Positions 1 to 37,326 of a stretch of 64,000 nt of DNA are shown here, in pieces (position 1 is the stretch's first letter; every line of letters starts with the position of its first letter). The notes under the pieces were generated by a model. It worked only from the letters and a program-made list of their open reading frames with translations, searched no databases and was not told the origin of the DNA. Origin of the DNA: Actinostola sp. cb2023 (lineage: Eukaryota; Cnidaria; Anthozoa; Actiniaria; Actinostolidae). The stretch lies in assembly GCA_033675265.1 (NCBI GenBank), contig JAUJYZ010001110.1, positions 75,001-139,000 of the forward strand, written 5' to 3'. The position numbers and the translations under genes were made by a program.

Positions 1-3000
1 TTTATTTATTTGTTTATAATTCATTCATTCATTCGCTCACTCACTCATTCATTCCATTGCTAATAACATGACCTAACACTGAGAAAGTATTGTTTATTTA
101 TTTTTGTTTATAATTCATTCATTCATTCGCTCACTCACTCATTCATTCCATTGCTAATAACATGACCTAACACTGAGAAAGTATTTGTTTATTTATTTGT
201 TTATAATTCATTCATTCATCCACTCACTCATTCATTCCATTGCTAATAACATGACCTAACACTGAGAAAGTATTGTTTATTTATTTGTTTATAATTCATT
301 CATTTATCCACTCACTCATTCATTCATTCCATTGCTAATAACATGACCTAACACTGAGAAAGTATTGTTTATTTATTTGTTTATAATTCATTCATTCATC
401 CACTCACTCATTCATTTCCATTGCTAATAACATGACCTAACACTGAGAAAGTATTGTTTATTTATTTGTTTATAATTCATTCATTCATTCGCTCACTCAC
501 TCATTCATTCCATATTGCTAATAACATGACCTAACACTGAGAAAGTATTGTTTATTTATTTGTTTATAATTCATTCATTCATTCGCTCACTCACTCATTC
601 ATTCCATTGCTAATAACATGACCTAACACTGAGAAAGTATTGTTTATTTATTTGTTTATAATTCATTCATTCATCCACTCACTCATTCATTCCATTGCTA
701 ATAACATGACCTAACACTGAGAAAGTATTGTTTATTTATTTGTTTATAATTCATTCATTCATCCACTCACTCATTCATTCATTCCATTGCTAATAACATG
801 ACCTAACACTGAGAAAGTATTGTTTATTTATTTGTTTATAATTCATTCATTCATCCACTCACTCATTCATTCATTCCATTGCTAATAACATGACCTAGCA
901 CTCAGAAAGTATTGTTTATTTATTTGTTTATAATTCATTCATTCATCCACTCACTCATTCATTCATTCCATTGCTAATAACATGACCTAACACTGAGAAA
1001 GTATTGTTTATTTATTTGTTTATAATTCATTCATTCATCACTCACTCACTCATTCATTCCATTGCTAATAACATGACCTAACACTGAGAAAGTATTGTTT
1101 ATTTATTTGTTTATAATTCATTCATTTATCCACTCACTCATTCATTCATTCCATTGCTAATAACATGACCTAACACTGAGAAAGTATTGTTTATTTATTT
1201 GTTTATAATTCATTCATTCATCCACTCACTCACTCATTCATTCCATTGCTAATAACATGACCTAACACTGAGAAAGTATTGTTTATTTATTTGTTTATAA
1301 TTCATTCATTCATTCGCTCACTCACTCATTCATTCATTATTGCTAATAACATGACCTAACACTGAGAAAGTATTGTTTATTTATTTGTTTATAATTCATT
1401 CATTCATTCGCTCACTCACTCATTCATTCCATTGCTAATAACATGACCTAACACTGAGAAAGTATTGTTTATTTATTTGTTTATAATTCATTTCATCATC
1501 CACTCACTCATTCATTCCATTGCTAATAACATGACCTAACACTGAGAAAGTATTGTTTATTTATTTGTTTATAATTCATTCATTCATCCACTCACTCATT
1601 CATTCATTCCATTGCTAATAACATGACCTAACACTGAGAAAGTATTGTTTATTTATTTGTTTATAATTCATTCATTCATCCACTCACTCATTCATTCATT
1701 CCATTGCTAATAACATGACCTAGCACTCAGAAAGTATTGTTTATTTATTTGTTTATAATTCATTCATTCATCCACTCACTCATTCATTCATTCCATTGCT
1801 AATAACATGACCTAACACTGAGAAAGTATTGTTTATTTATTTGTTTATAATTCATTCATTCATTCGCTCACTCACTCATTCATTCCATTGCTAATAACAT
1901 GACCTAACACTGAGAAAGTATTGTTTATTTATTTGTTTATAATTCATTCATTCATCCACTCACTCATTCATTCCATTGCTAATAACATGACCTAACACTG
2001 AGAAAGAATATTGTTTATTTATTTGTTTATAATTCATTCATTCATTCATTCGCTCACTCACTCATTCATTCCATTGCTAATAACATGACCTAACACTGAG
2101 AAAGTATTGTTTATTTATTTGTTTATAATTCATTCATTCATTCGCTCACTCACTCATTCATTCCATTGCTAATAACATGACCTAACACTGAGAAAGTATT
2201 GTTTATTTATTTGTTTATAATTCATTCATTCATTCATCCACTCACTCATTCATTCCATTGCTAATAACATATGACCTAACACTGAGAAAGTATTGTTTAT
2301 TTATTTGTTTATAATTCATTCATTTATCCACTCACTCATTCATTCATTCCATTGCTAATAACATGACCTAACACTGAGAAAGTATTGTTTATTTATTTGT
2401 TTATAATTCATTCATTCATCCACTCACTCATTCATTCATTCCATTGCTAATAACATGACCTAACACTGAGAAAGTATTGTTTATTTATTTGTTTATATAA
2501 TTCATTCATTCATTCGCTCACTCACTCATTCATTCCATTGCTAATAACATGACCTAACACTGAGAAAGTATTGTTTATTTATTTGTTTATAATTCATTCA
2601 TTCATTCGCTCACTCACTCATTCATTCCATTGCTAATAACATGACCTAACACTGAGAAAGTATTGTTTATTTATTTGTTTATAATTCATTCATTCATCCA
2701 CTCACTCATTCATTCCATTGCTAATAACATGACCTAACACTGAGAAAGTATTGTTTATTTATTTGTTTATAATTCATTCATTCATCCACTCACTCATTCA
2801 TTCCATTGCTAATAACATGACCTAACACTGAGAAAGTATTGTTTATTTATTTGTTTATAATTCATTCATTCATTCGCTCACTCACTCATTCATTCCATAT
2901 TGGTAATAACATGACCTAACACTGAGAAAGTATTGTTTATTTATTTGTTTATAATTCATTCATTCATTCATCCACTCACTCATTCATTCCATTGCTAATA

Positions 3001-4447
3001 ACATATGACATAACCTAACACTGAGAAAGTATTGTTTATTTATTTGTTTATAATTCATTCATTTATCCACTCACTCATTCATTCATTCCATTGCTAATAA
3101 CATGACCTAACACTGAGAAAGTATTGTTTATTTATTTGTTTATAATTCATTCATTCATCCACTCACTCATTCATTCATTCCATTGCTAATAACATGACCT
3201 AACACTGAGAAAGTATTGTTTATTTATTTGTTTATAATTCATTCATTCATTCGCTCACTCACTCACTCATTCATTCCATTGCTAATAACATGACCTAACA
3301 CTGAGAAAGTATTGTTTATTTATTTGTTTATAATTCATTCATTCATTCGCTCACTCACTCATTCATTCCATTGCTAATAACATGACCTAACACTGAGAAA
3401 GTATTGTTTATTTATTTGTTTATAATTCATTCATTCATCCACTCACTCATTCATTCCATTGCTAATAACATGACCTAACACTGAGAAAGTATTGTTTTTT
3501 ATTTTTGTTTATAATTCATTCATTCATCCACTCACTCATTCATTCCATTGCTAATAACATGACCTAACACTGAGAAAGTATTGTTTATTTATTTGTTTAT
3601 AATTCATTCATTCATTCGCTCACTCACTCATTCATTCCATATTGGTAATAACATGACCTAACACTGAGAAAGTATTGTTTATTTATTTGTTTATAATTCA
3701 TTCATTCATCCACTCACTCACTCATTCATTCCATTGCTAATAACATGACCTAACACTGAGAAAGTATTGTTTATTTATTTGTTTATAATTCATTCATTCA
3801 TCCACTCACTCATTCATTCCATTGCTAATAACATGACCTAACACTGAGAAAGTATTGTTTATTTATTTGTTTATAATTCATTCATTCATCCACTCACTCA
3901 TTCATTCATTCCATTGCTAATAACATGACCTAACACTGAGAAAGTATTGTTTATTTATTTGTTTATAATTCATTCATTCATCCACTCACTCATTCATTCA
4001 TTCCATTGCTAATAACATGACCTAACACTGAGAAAGTATTGTTTATTTATTTGTTTATAATTCATTCATTCATTCGCTCACTCACTCATTCATTCCATTG
4101 CTAATAACATGACCTAACACTGAGAAAGTATTGTTTATTTATTTGTTTATAATTCATTCATTCATCCACTCACTCATTCATTCCATTGCTAATAACATGA
4201 CCTAACACTGAGAAAGTATTGTTTATTTATTTGTTTATAATTCACTCACTCATTCACTCACTCATTCATTCATTCCATTGCTAATAACATGACCTAAAAC
4301 TGAGAAAGTATTGTTTATTTATTTGTTTATAATTCATTCATCCACTCACTCACTCATTCATTCCATTGCTAATAACATGACCTAACACTGAGAAAGTATT
4401 GTTTATTTATTTGTTTATAATTCACTCACTCATTCACTCACTCACTC
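1..4447. repeat. Minisatellite of ~84-92 bp units, about 50 copies, in a SURF1 intron
   Basis: The window opens inside a tandem array. Each unit has a constant core (a TTGCTAATAACATGACC motif, then ACACTGAGAAAGTATTG) and a slippery (TTCA)n part that changes the unit length. Two main unit types alternate, one with CATTCGCTC and one with CATCCACTC. The last partial copy, at 4620-4668, runs to within about 12 bp of the SURF1 acceptor at 4679, so the array lies in the intron before that exon. I see no gene in it. It extends past the left edge of the window. Confidence 0.95.
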
Positions 4448-4484
4448 ACATATTATTATTTATTTTTTTCCCTGATCTATTTAT

Positions 4485-4612
4485 TGTATATTGTACATTG
4501 TATATGTCTCGCAGGGCTCCTTTTGATAGCAGAGGCTACTAGTCACTGACTGGACTACCTGCTGTTTTATGTGATTTTTAAATAAAGGTGTCTATCTATC
4601 TATCTATCTCAC
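4485..4612 (+). mobile_element. LINE/SINE 3'-tail fragment
   Basis: About 125 bp interrupts the end of the minisatellite. It carries a CTCGCAGGGCTCC motif followed by a short hairpin-like stretch, AATAAAGG and a terminal (TCTA)n run. This resembles 3' tails of L2/CR1-type LINEs and the SINEs they mobilise; that resemblance is from memory of such tails and is not a database match. No coding sequence is present, so it is a truncated insertion. Confidence 0.5.
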
Positions 4613-4679
4613 TCATTTGTTTATTCCATTGCTAATAACATGACCTAACACTGAGAAAGTATTGTTTCAATTTTGTCAG

Positions 4680-9621
<4,942 letters not shown>

Positions 9622-9787
9622 GATCCACAGCACCAATGATGCACAGCAAAACTAAGAAATTGAATGCTGCGAACTTGTTTTAAAGAATGAAGTCAGTCAT
9701 GGGAGTCAACTTCTAGTCTATACCATGTCGAAATGCCACTAAATTGACATTGAAAATATATAAATTTGTGTGTGCGAAAAAGGGATA

Positions 9788-9793
9788 AATAAA
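9788..9793 (+). terminator. Likely SURF1 polyadenylation signal
   Basis: AATAAA lies about 170 bp after the SURF1 stop codon, in the sense orientation. It is the first canonical hexamer after the stop. Confidence 0.55.
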
Positions 9794-9942
9794 GAAATTG
9801 TAAGAAAAGTCATTAGTGTCGAGATTTGTAGTGACCGACGATTAATCTTGGGTAATTGACACCGGTAATGGCGCACCACGGGTTAGAGCAGGGTATAATG
9901 CGCTTGGTCTAGATATCCAATAGTATACTTGACGTTTAAAAA

Positions 9943-11038
9943 CGAGGCGCTTTACTAGCGTGAAGTCGGGCTTCTATTAAAGCTTACCACAACACAAAAT
10001 AACAGCGGTACAAAGTATAGAAGACATTGACTTCGTTTAGATTTCAAAATTGTGTCAGTTGTGCGATTAAAGTGAAAAATCTCCTATGCAAGTTAGTCAT
10101 CGACCCGGGTCATCGAATACGTGCAATAACTTCGTTCAATCAGAGTGGTATTGCCTGCTCTACTCTGTCCAAGATCCCTATGATTGTTATCGTCCCTCTT
10201 ATAAGTACTGCAGGGGAGAGTAACTGTGGAAAAATTTTCAGAACTTTACCGCCACCCGACTTTCCCTACTTTCAAGGTACATCACGTGGTATTATTCTGC
10301 ACATTTGATTGGCTGGTTACCTCATGAATAATTAATGAGTATGAGAAGGGGGTATTCTGAAATCGGATAGGCACAAGATAGAATTTGTGACCCACAATGT
10401 ATTGTCACAAGATTGTCACTCTCAAGATTGTCTGGTTTAGAGTATCGTTTTTGCACTTTTAGTCTGGGATAGGGTATGGTTTTCACAATAACGTAACGCG
10501 AACGCGCCCAACTATACCAGCGTTAAATATCATAGTCTGTTACTGAACAACTTACAGTTCACCAAATAAAACAGCCGCAGAAACAACGGACTGTTTACTT
10601 ACGTTGTTAGGTTAGGTCTGGGATAGGGTATGGAAAATCGCATTTTTTGATCTGGAATAGGGTCAGGATTTTGAGGTGTCCGCGGCACACCCCTACCCGA
10701 AAATTCCCAGAGTACACCCTGGGCCTAGAGAGCATAATCTTCTACAGAACATAAGTTCTCAGAGCACAATCTTCCTAGAGAGCATAATTTTCTCAGTGAC
10801 TAATAGAGATCGAAGGCAAGTGCCGAGTGATTGAACGAAGTTCTTGCACGTATTCGATGACCCGGGTCGATGACCGACTTGCATCACGGAGATTTTTAAA
10901 AAAATCACCGAGTTAATCGCACAACTGACACAAGATTGAAATCTAAACGAAGTCAATGTGTTCTATACTTTGTACCGATGTTATTTTGTGTTGTGGCAAG
11001 CTTTAATAGAAGCCCGACTTCACCCTAGTAGAGCGTCT
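9943..11038. mobile_element. ~1.1-kb foldback element with ~200-bp inverted arms
   Basis: The left arm (9943-10145, containing GTGAAGTCGGGCTTCTATTA) is repeated in inverted form at 10822-11038 with about 90% identity. The spacer has two copies of a TCTGGGATAGGGTATGG motif and no convincing ORF. It is non-autonomous and lies between SURF1 and the SRCR gene. No target duplication is clear. Confidence 0.85.
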
Positions 11039-11174
11039 AGTTATTATATATGTTTTGAATGGTTTTAGGTAGAGCCGTTAAATAGGTGTCCCCAATTAGT
11101 TTACCTGTCATGTAAACTAGGACCAACTCGGTCTTTAGCTTATTGACACATTAATAAAGTTGTTTAAAAATTAT

Positions 11175-11207
11175 TAGTGTATTATTATTATTATTATTAT
11201 TATTATT

Positions 11208-11246
<39 letters not shown>

Positions 11247-11290
11247 GTGTATTATTATTAGTGTATTATTATTGTTATTAGTGTATTTGT
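11175..11290. repeat. (ATT)n microsatellite
   Basis: Interrupted ATT repeats with GTGTATT variants. A similar tract lies at 12020-12145. Confidence 0.9.
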
Positions 11291-11403
11291 ATAGGTAATA
11301 GCATGGTTTGTAGCCGGAGGCTCGTGAAATTTTGTTAACAATTTTGAAATATCACTCGTGGTATTTATCCCAAATATCACGTACAAAACATGCTATTAAA
11401 TGT

Positions 11404-11972
11404 TTATAATATGACCTAAGAAAATACTGCAATTTCGATCCGAGTTTGTCTGTAGTTTTATTATACCATGAACTAATGGAAAATGCTCTCAAGTAAATTA
11501 TTTTCATAGAAAAACGTTCATAAATTAGATAACAAATGAAGAAAACAGAAACAAGAGGTTTCTAAAGCTTTATTTTTACCTTTTTCAGCAATAATTCTTA
11601 ATTCACTTCTCGATCTAAAGCAGGAAAACCTTTACTTTAGCACGATCAACAGTCGATCGTTTCTCGCTGATTTTTGCAGTCTTAGCCAAAGAAAACCTTC
11701 CTGATTTGTCAACAATATATCCATGTTGATGTACTTTTTCAATTTGTTGTTCTTGAGATTTGTTTCTAGGTATATTTCAGCTTTTTTAGCGAGAAAAACT
11801 CTGTCGGGTTTATCCGCCATCTTGGATTTGAATGTCATGCTCGGTGCTCAAACAATGGTTACCATGGTGATTTTGAAATACCACTCCTGAGAGCTTGAAA
11901 TACCACTATTACGCTGAAATACCACTCCTCTCAGCCAATCGAATTGCAGGATTTTCTTAGGTCATATTATAA
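11404..11972. mobile_element. MITE with ~35-bp TIRs, related to the element at 21392-22001
   Basis: The left end (TTATAATATGACCTAAGAAA) is inverted at 11951-11972. The internal segment 11690-11830 closely matches 21760-21890 in the SRCR intron, including the stretch with GCGAGAAAA and TTTATCCGCCAT. On the - strand that segment has a 68-codon ORF, which is probably not functional. A separate ~100-bp inverted-repeat unit adjoins on the left (11297-11399). Confidence 0.75.
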
Positions 11973-12019
11973 AATTAATAATTAATAATTATTAATAATA
12001 ATAAAAAATAAAAATAAAA

Positions 12020-12095
12020 TAAAAAGTTATTAGTGTATTATTATTATTATTATTATTATTAGTGTATTATTATTATTATTATTATTATTATTAGT

Positions 12096-12134
<39 letters not shown>

Positions 12135-12145
12135 GTGTATTATTA
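12020..12145. repeat. (ATT)n microsatellite
   Basis: Interrupted ATT repeat upstream of the SRCR gene. The rest of 12145-12450 should hold that gene's promoter and 5'UTR, but no specific motif stands out. Confidence 0.85.
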
Positions 12146-12450
12146 TTTATAAGAAAGACAAACGCAAGGAAATTACGACGTTTCGACATCGTCCGATGTC
12201 ATTATCAAGTGAGTTTAATTTGAATAGCAAATAGTATAAAACAGTTCATGGTATTATTATTATTATGTATTATGTATTATTATTATTATTAATATTATTA
12301 TAACAGGAAGTTCATAGTATAACTGAGGAACACGGTTGGTAGGAAGTTCATAACTTGGGTGTGTATTACAGGACGTTTGTAGTTATCAGTCTATCTAATC
12401 ACTCTCGCTATACAAGAACACAACTTTGGCTCGTCTTGGCTGCCAGTAAA

Positions 12451-33119
<20,669 letters not shown>

Positions 33120-33154
33120 ATGTTTTTGTATTGATTCTTTTTACAGACTGGAGG

Positions 33155-33160
33155 AATAAA
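33155..33160 (+). terminator. Likely polyadenylation signal of the SRCR gene
   Basis: AATAAA lies 36 bp after the stop codon at 33119. Another AATAAA-like cluster near 33700, beyond the tandem repeat, is an alternative. Confidence 0.45.
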
Positions 33161-33253
33161 TAGATACGAAAGTGAAATATACCCACGTAATTTGATATCA
33201 GAAGCTGAAGACACGGAAACAAAGACAAGGATAAAGACTCAGTTAAAAGCGCT

Positions 33254-33668
33254 TAAGCCAATTACTTGTTACCGTTATGATTGAAATAAGCAGCACACGA
33301 GTTACCTAATGATGACAAGCAGTTTACTTACCAGTGATGTCATAGGATATATAGACTGTTATATATATAATTACTTGTTACCGTTATGATTGAAATAACA
33401 CGAGTTACCTAATGATGACAAGCAGTTTACTTACCAGTGATGTCATAGGATATATAGACTGTTATATATATAATTACTTGTTACCGTTATGATTGAAATA
33501 ACACGAGTTACCTAATGATGACAAGCAGTTTACTTACCAGTGATGTCATAGGATATATAGACTGTTATATATATAATTACTTGTTACCGTTATGATTGAA
33601 ATAACACGAGTTACCTAATGATGACAAGCAGTTTACTTACCAGTGATGTCATAGGATATATAGACTGT
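33254..33668. repeat. ~103-bp tandem repeat, 4 copies
   Basis: The unit starts AATTACTTGTTACCGTTATG and includes GATGACAAGCAGTTTACTTA and TATATAGACTGTTATATATA. It lies between the convergent SRCR and protease genes and may be part of the SRCR 3'UTR. Confidence 0.93.
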
Positions 33669-33669
33669 T

Positions 33670-34470
33670 GAATAGTGCGCAATTATATAGGTAGTGCTAA
33701 AATAAATAATAATTTCTAGTTAGATGCAAATGAAACATTAACTGGAATTGTAGATTTAAATGATTAAGAATATATTCAAAATGCACGATCTTCAAACCAA
33801 TCAATAGTTTTCAAACCTGTGAATTGAATTTCCAACTAATTTCCAATGAATGATTGAAGAGCGCACATATTTTTCCAGTGTTCGCGCAAATCAACAAAAC
33901 ATTTTCATAGTCTCAGTTCTAACCCTCTAAGAAGCACGTATGATCGTATGGATAACATTTTATTACGTTCAGTAAATAGCAATAACACGCATGTTTGGTT
34001 GAGCAGTCTTTTGGTATCTCAAGTACTGGTCCGTCTGCAACATTACTTCCTGTAGACAAAGCAATGAAAAAATCCTAGTTCATAAACAATAAAAACGGTC
34101 TGTGCGGGCATTCTCGTACCCAGAGCCCACTCGTCATTTGGTTTGTCGTTACCAAATGACGAGTGGGCACTGGGTACGAGAACTGATGCTCTGTGGCAAA
34201 TTCTTTGAAAGACCGGTACGAGTGTTATACCCATTGAGATAGCAGTTCTTAATTTTTGAAAATGTTATTTCCAATTCGATATCTGTATAACCTATCCAAT
34301 GTGCTGAAGAAAGAACGTTGAATCCATTCAAGTGATATTTTCACTAGTCTGATCTTTCATCGAGGGCAAACACCTCGAAAAACTTGTAACAAATTCAGCC
34401 AATCAAAACACTCGAACCCAGTCTTTCATCATTTGCCACAGACCGGATAAAAATATGTTTCATTATAAAA
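33670..34470. other. Intergenic region between convergent genes; hairpin at 34107-34184
   Basis: No gene is visible. 34107-34184 is a near-perfect hairpin (TCTCGTACCCAGAGCCCACT arm, inverted after a short loop). CTGTGGCAAAT near 34190 recurs inverted near 34430, so a TIR element may span 34190-34445. Confidence 0.6.
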
Positions 34471-34472
34471 TA

Positions 34473-37248
34473 TCATTTCTTACAAGAGCAAACACCACAG
34501 GTTTTGTGACAGGCTTGTCGTATGCCGGCGTGAGTTTTACACATCGATTTGAAGAACGAACAGTTACTGCTTGTGTCTTTACAATCTGATGGAGATCAAA
34601 GAATGATAGGGTAAGGATAATTGGATTCTGTTAAAAAATATTTATATCTTACGATGATATAGAAAGCCGAAGTAGACGAGGAGGAAGAGGGCATGCAGCT
34701 CATTCATTGGTGTTGGTAGAATCACTTACCTCCACTTCCGCCGGATCCATTTCCGCCTGACCCTCCGTTTCCACCTGATCCGCCACTTCCGCCGGATCCT
34801 CCACTTCCGCCGGATCCATTTCCGCCAGATCCATTTCCGCCTGACCCTCCGTTTCCACCTGATCCACCACTTCCGCCGGATCCTCCACTTCCGCCGGATC
34901 CTCCACTTCCGCCGGATCCATTTCCGCCAGATCCATTTCCGCCTGACCCTCCGTTTCCACCTGATCCACCACTTCCGCCGGATCCATCTCCGCCTGATGA
35001 TCCTGTGCCTGTAAAATTCAAAGTAAAATAATTTACAACATACAATCGAGTCTCTCAAATAGACTGCGTCACATCGATCTTGCCCTGATCAGTACGTTGG
35101 TGATGGTAAAGTAGACTGAAATTTAAATGAGAGATTTTAATGCAAGTGCATATGGGCAACTCTCTCTAAACCGGACACCTTTAGTGACCAACTTTTGCTG
35201 TCCGACTTAGCGAGGTATCCGTCTTAGAGAGAACTAATTTACAATAAAACTGTAGCGGAAACCGAACAAAGCTGTACGTCTTAGAGAGCTGTTGGCCTTA
35301 AATAGAAATCCGCCTAGAAAGAGTTCACTGTAAATACATATTTTTATTATTATAGTTTTTGGAGGGCCACAGGGTCATCAGTTTATACAAACTGTCACGT
35401 GCTATCCTCGATAAATAAAGTCTATGCATTCATTCAGCCTCTAATTTAAGCGGCCACCCTCTCTTAAGCGGCCACCCTCTCTTAAGCGGCCAGTTATAAT
35501 AATAATAATCATCAAATAATAAAAGTTACCAGCGAAACTATTGTATTACAAACCTGTAAAATCTTTGATCCAGTTGATGTAAGAACTGATTCTGACGTAA
35601 ACCACATACATATCGACAGGACATCTATAGTTTGTGCCCCATGAAACAGCACCGTGCAGCACCCACCGACCATTCTGTTCACATACCAAAGGACCACCAC
35701 TATCACCACTACACGCACTGCTTCGTGCCCCGCCTGCGCACAGCATCGTCTTCTCATTCACGTAAAACTTGTCGAGTTTCATTTTGCAAGTGTTGTGGTC
35801 GACTACTGGGGTGCGTCCTTGTTGGAGTTTTTCGGCCTGGTGAAACATCAATGAACCGTACATCTTTCCCCAACCTGAACAAATGAAGAAGAGCTAGTAA
35901 GCCGAGACTCATGTATTGATGGCAAACAACTTTGGAAAGATCGACAAACAACTGGTTGAAAAATGCCATTTGAAACGGGTTTCTCTAATGGCAATTACTG
36001 ATCTTGTGCAAGCGTCTACTCTTAATCAAAAACAGTCAAATGTTTTTACCATGTGATGGTCTTCCTGTATACATAAGCGCAAGCACGAGGCCTAATTATG
36101 TAAAAACGCGTCTGATGCAAGCATAAGCGCAAATCCATGATCAGAGGCCTTATGTTGAGAGTCCCTCCTCACCCTCCCTCCCCTCCCCTCCCCTCCCTCC
36201 CTCCTCTCCCTCCCTCCCCTCCCCCCCTCCCCCCTCCCCCCTCCCTCCCCTCCCTCCCCTCCCTCCCCTCCCCTCCCCTCCCTCCCCTCCCCTCCCCTCC
36301 CCTCCCCTCCCCTCCCTCCCCTCCCTCCCTCCCCTCCCCTCCCCCCCTCCCCTCCCCTCCCCCCTCCCCTCCCCTCCCCTCCCTCCCCCCCTCCCTCCCC
36401 TCCCTCCCCTCCCTCCCTCCCTCCCTCCCCTCCCTCCCTCCCTCCCCTCCCTCCCCAGTCCGCTCTCCCCCGGCCCTCCTCCCCCCTCTCTTCCCTTCCT
36501 TTTTGTCCCTGCGCCAGGCTACGCAGGCTATATACTGCTGTAAAAACAGGCCTGATTCAAGCATAAGCGCAAGAGGCTAGGCCTTATCTGAAAATGGGCA
36601 TGATGCAAGCATATTTTAAAAGCAGGGTTTCGAATATTACCTGTGACATAACACTTTGCTCCTTTCTGTACCACTTCATTCTGCGTTGGCAAACATACAG
36701 TGTTGACCTTCTGTCCAAGAATAGCAGGCTTTGAAAGCTTTAGCAGCGCGATGTCATGATCCTTGTACGCTCCACCTACATACCCCTGGTGTACGATGAT
36801 CTTGCTAATGCCATATTTCACTCCATCAACTCTTCTGTGTGCACCTTTGGAGAACAATGTTTAATAATATAAGTTATCATTTATATATAGGATATGTTCT
36901 TTATTACAAGTCAAGATATGTGACAGTAAATAATAATAATAATAATATTCGATATCAGAGCCATCCAACCATCCATCCAAATTTATATATACTGATAAAG
37001 AAACTAGTATGATGAGTATATACAGAACAAATGTTCGGTAAAAATCAGACGCCTCGAGCGGGATTCGAACCCACGCGGACACCCCGATTTCATGACAGGT
37101 GAGCTACCGAGGCAACTACAGTGGCGTGGAGTTCAAATTAGCTCAAAGACGCTGATTTTAACCGAACATTTGCTCCCAGGCCTCACGGAATTGGGAATTG
37201 CGTCTATATTATTATAATATAATAATAATAATAATAATAATAATAGTA

Positions 37249-37326
<78 letters not shown>

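Noticed and set aside
1..4447. CRISPR-like array
   Set aside because: There are no unique spacers; the units are contiguous and variable through microsatellite slippage, in animal DNA without cas genes.
35181..35863. Forward-strand ORFs across the protease exon at 35554-35874
   Set aside because: The opposite strand encodes the conserved GDSGGP-containing exon with correct splice sites.
37055..37125. Functional tRNA gene
   Set aside because: The D arm is too short and no proper anticodon stem-loop forms, although the T arm and acceptor stem are good.
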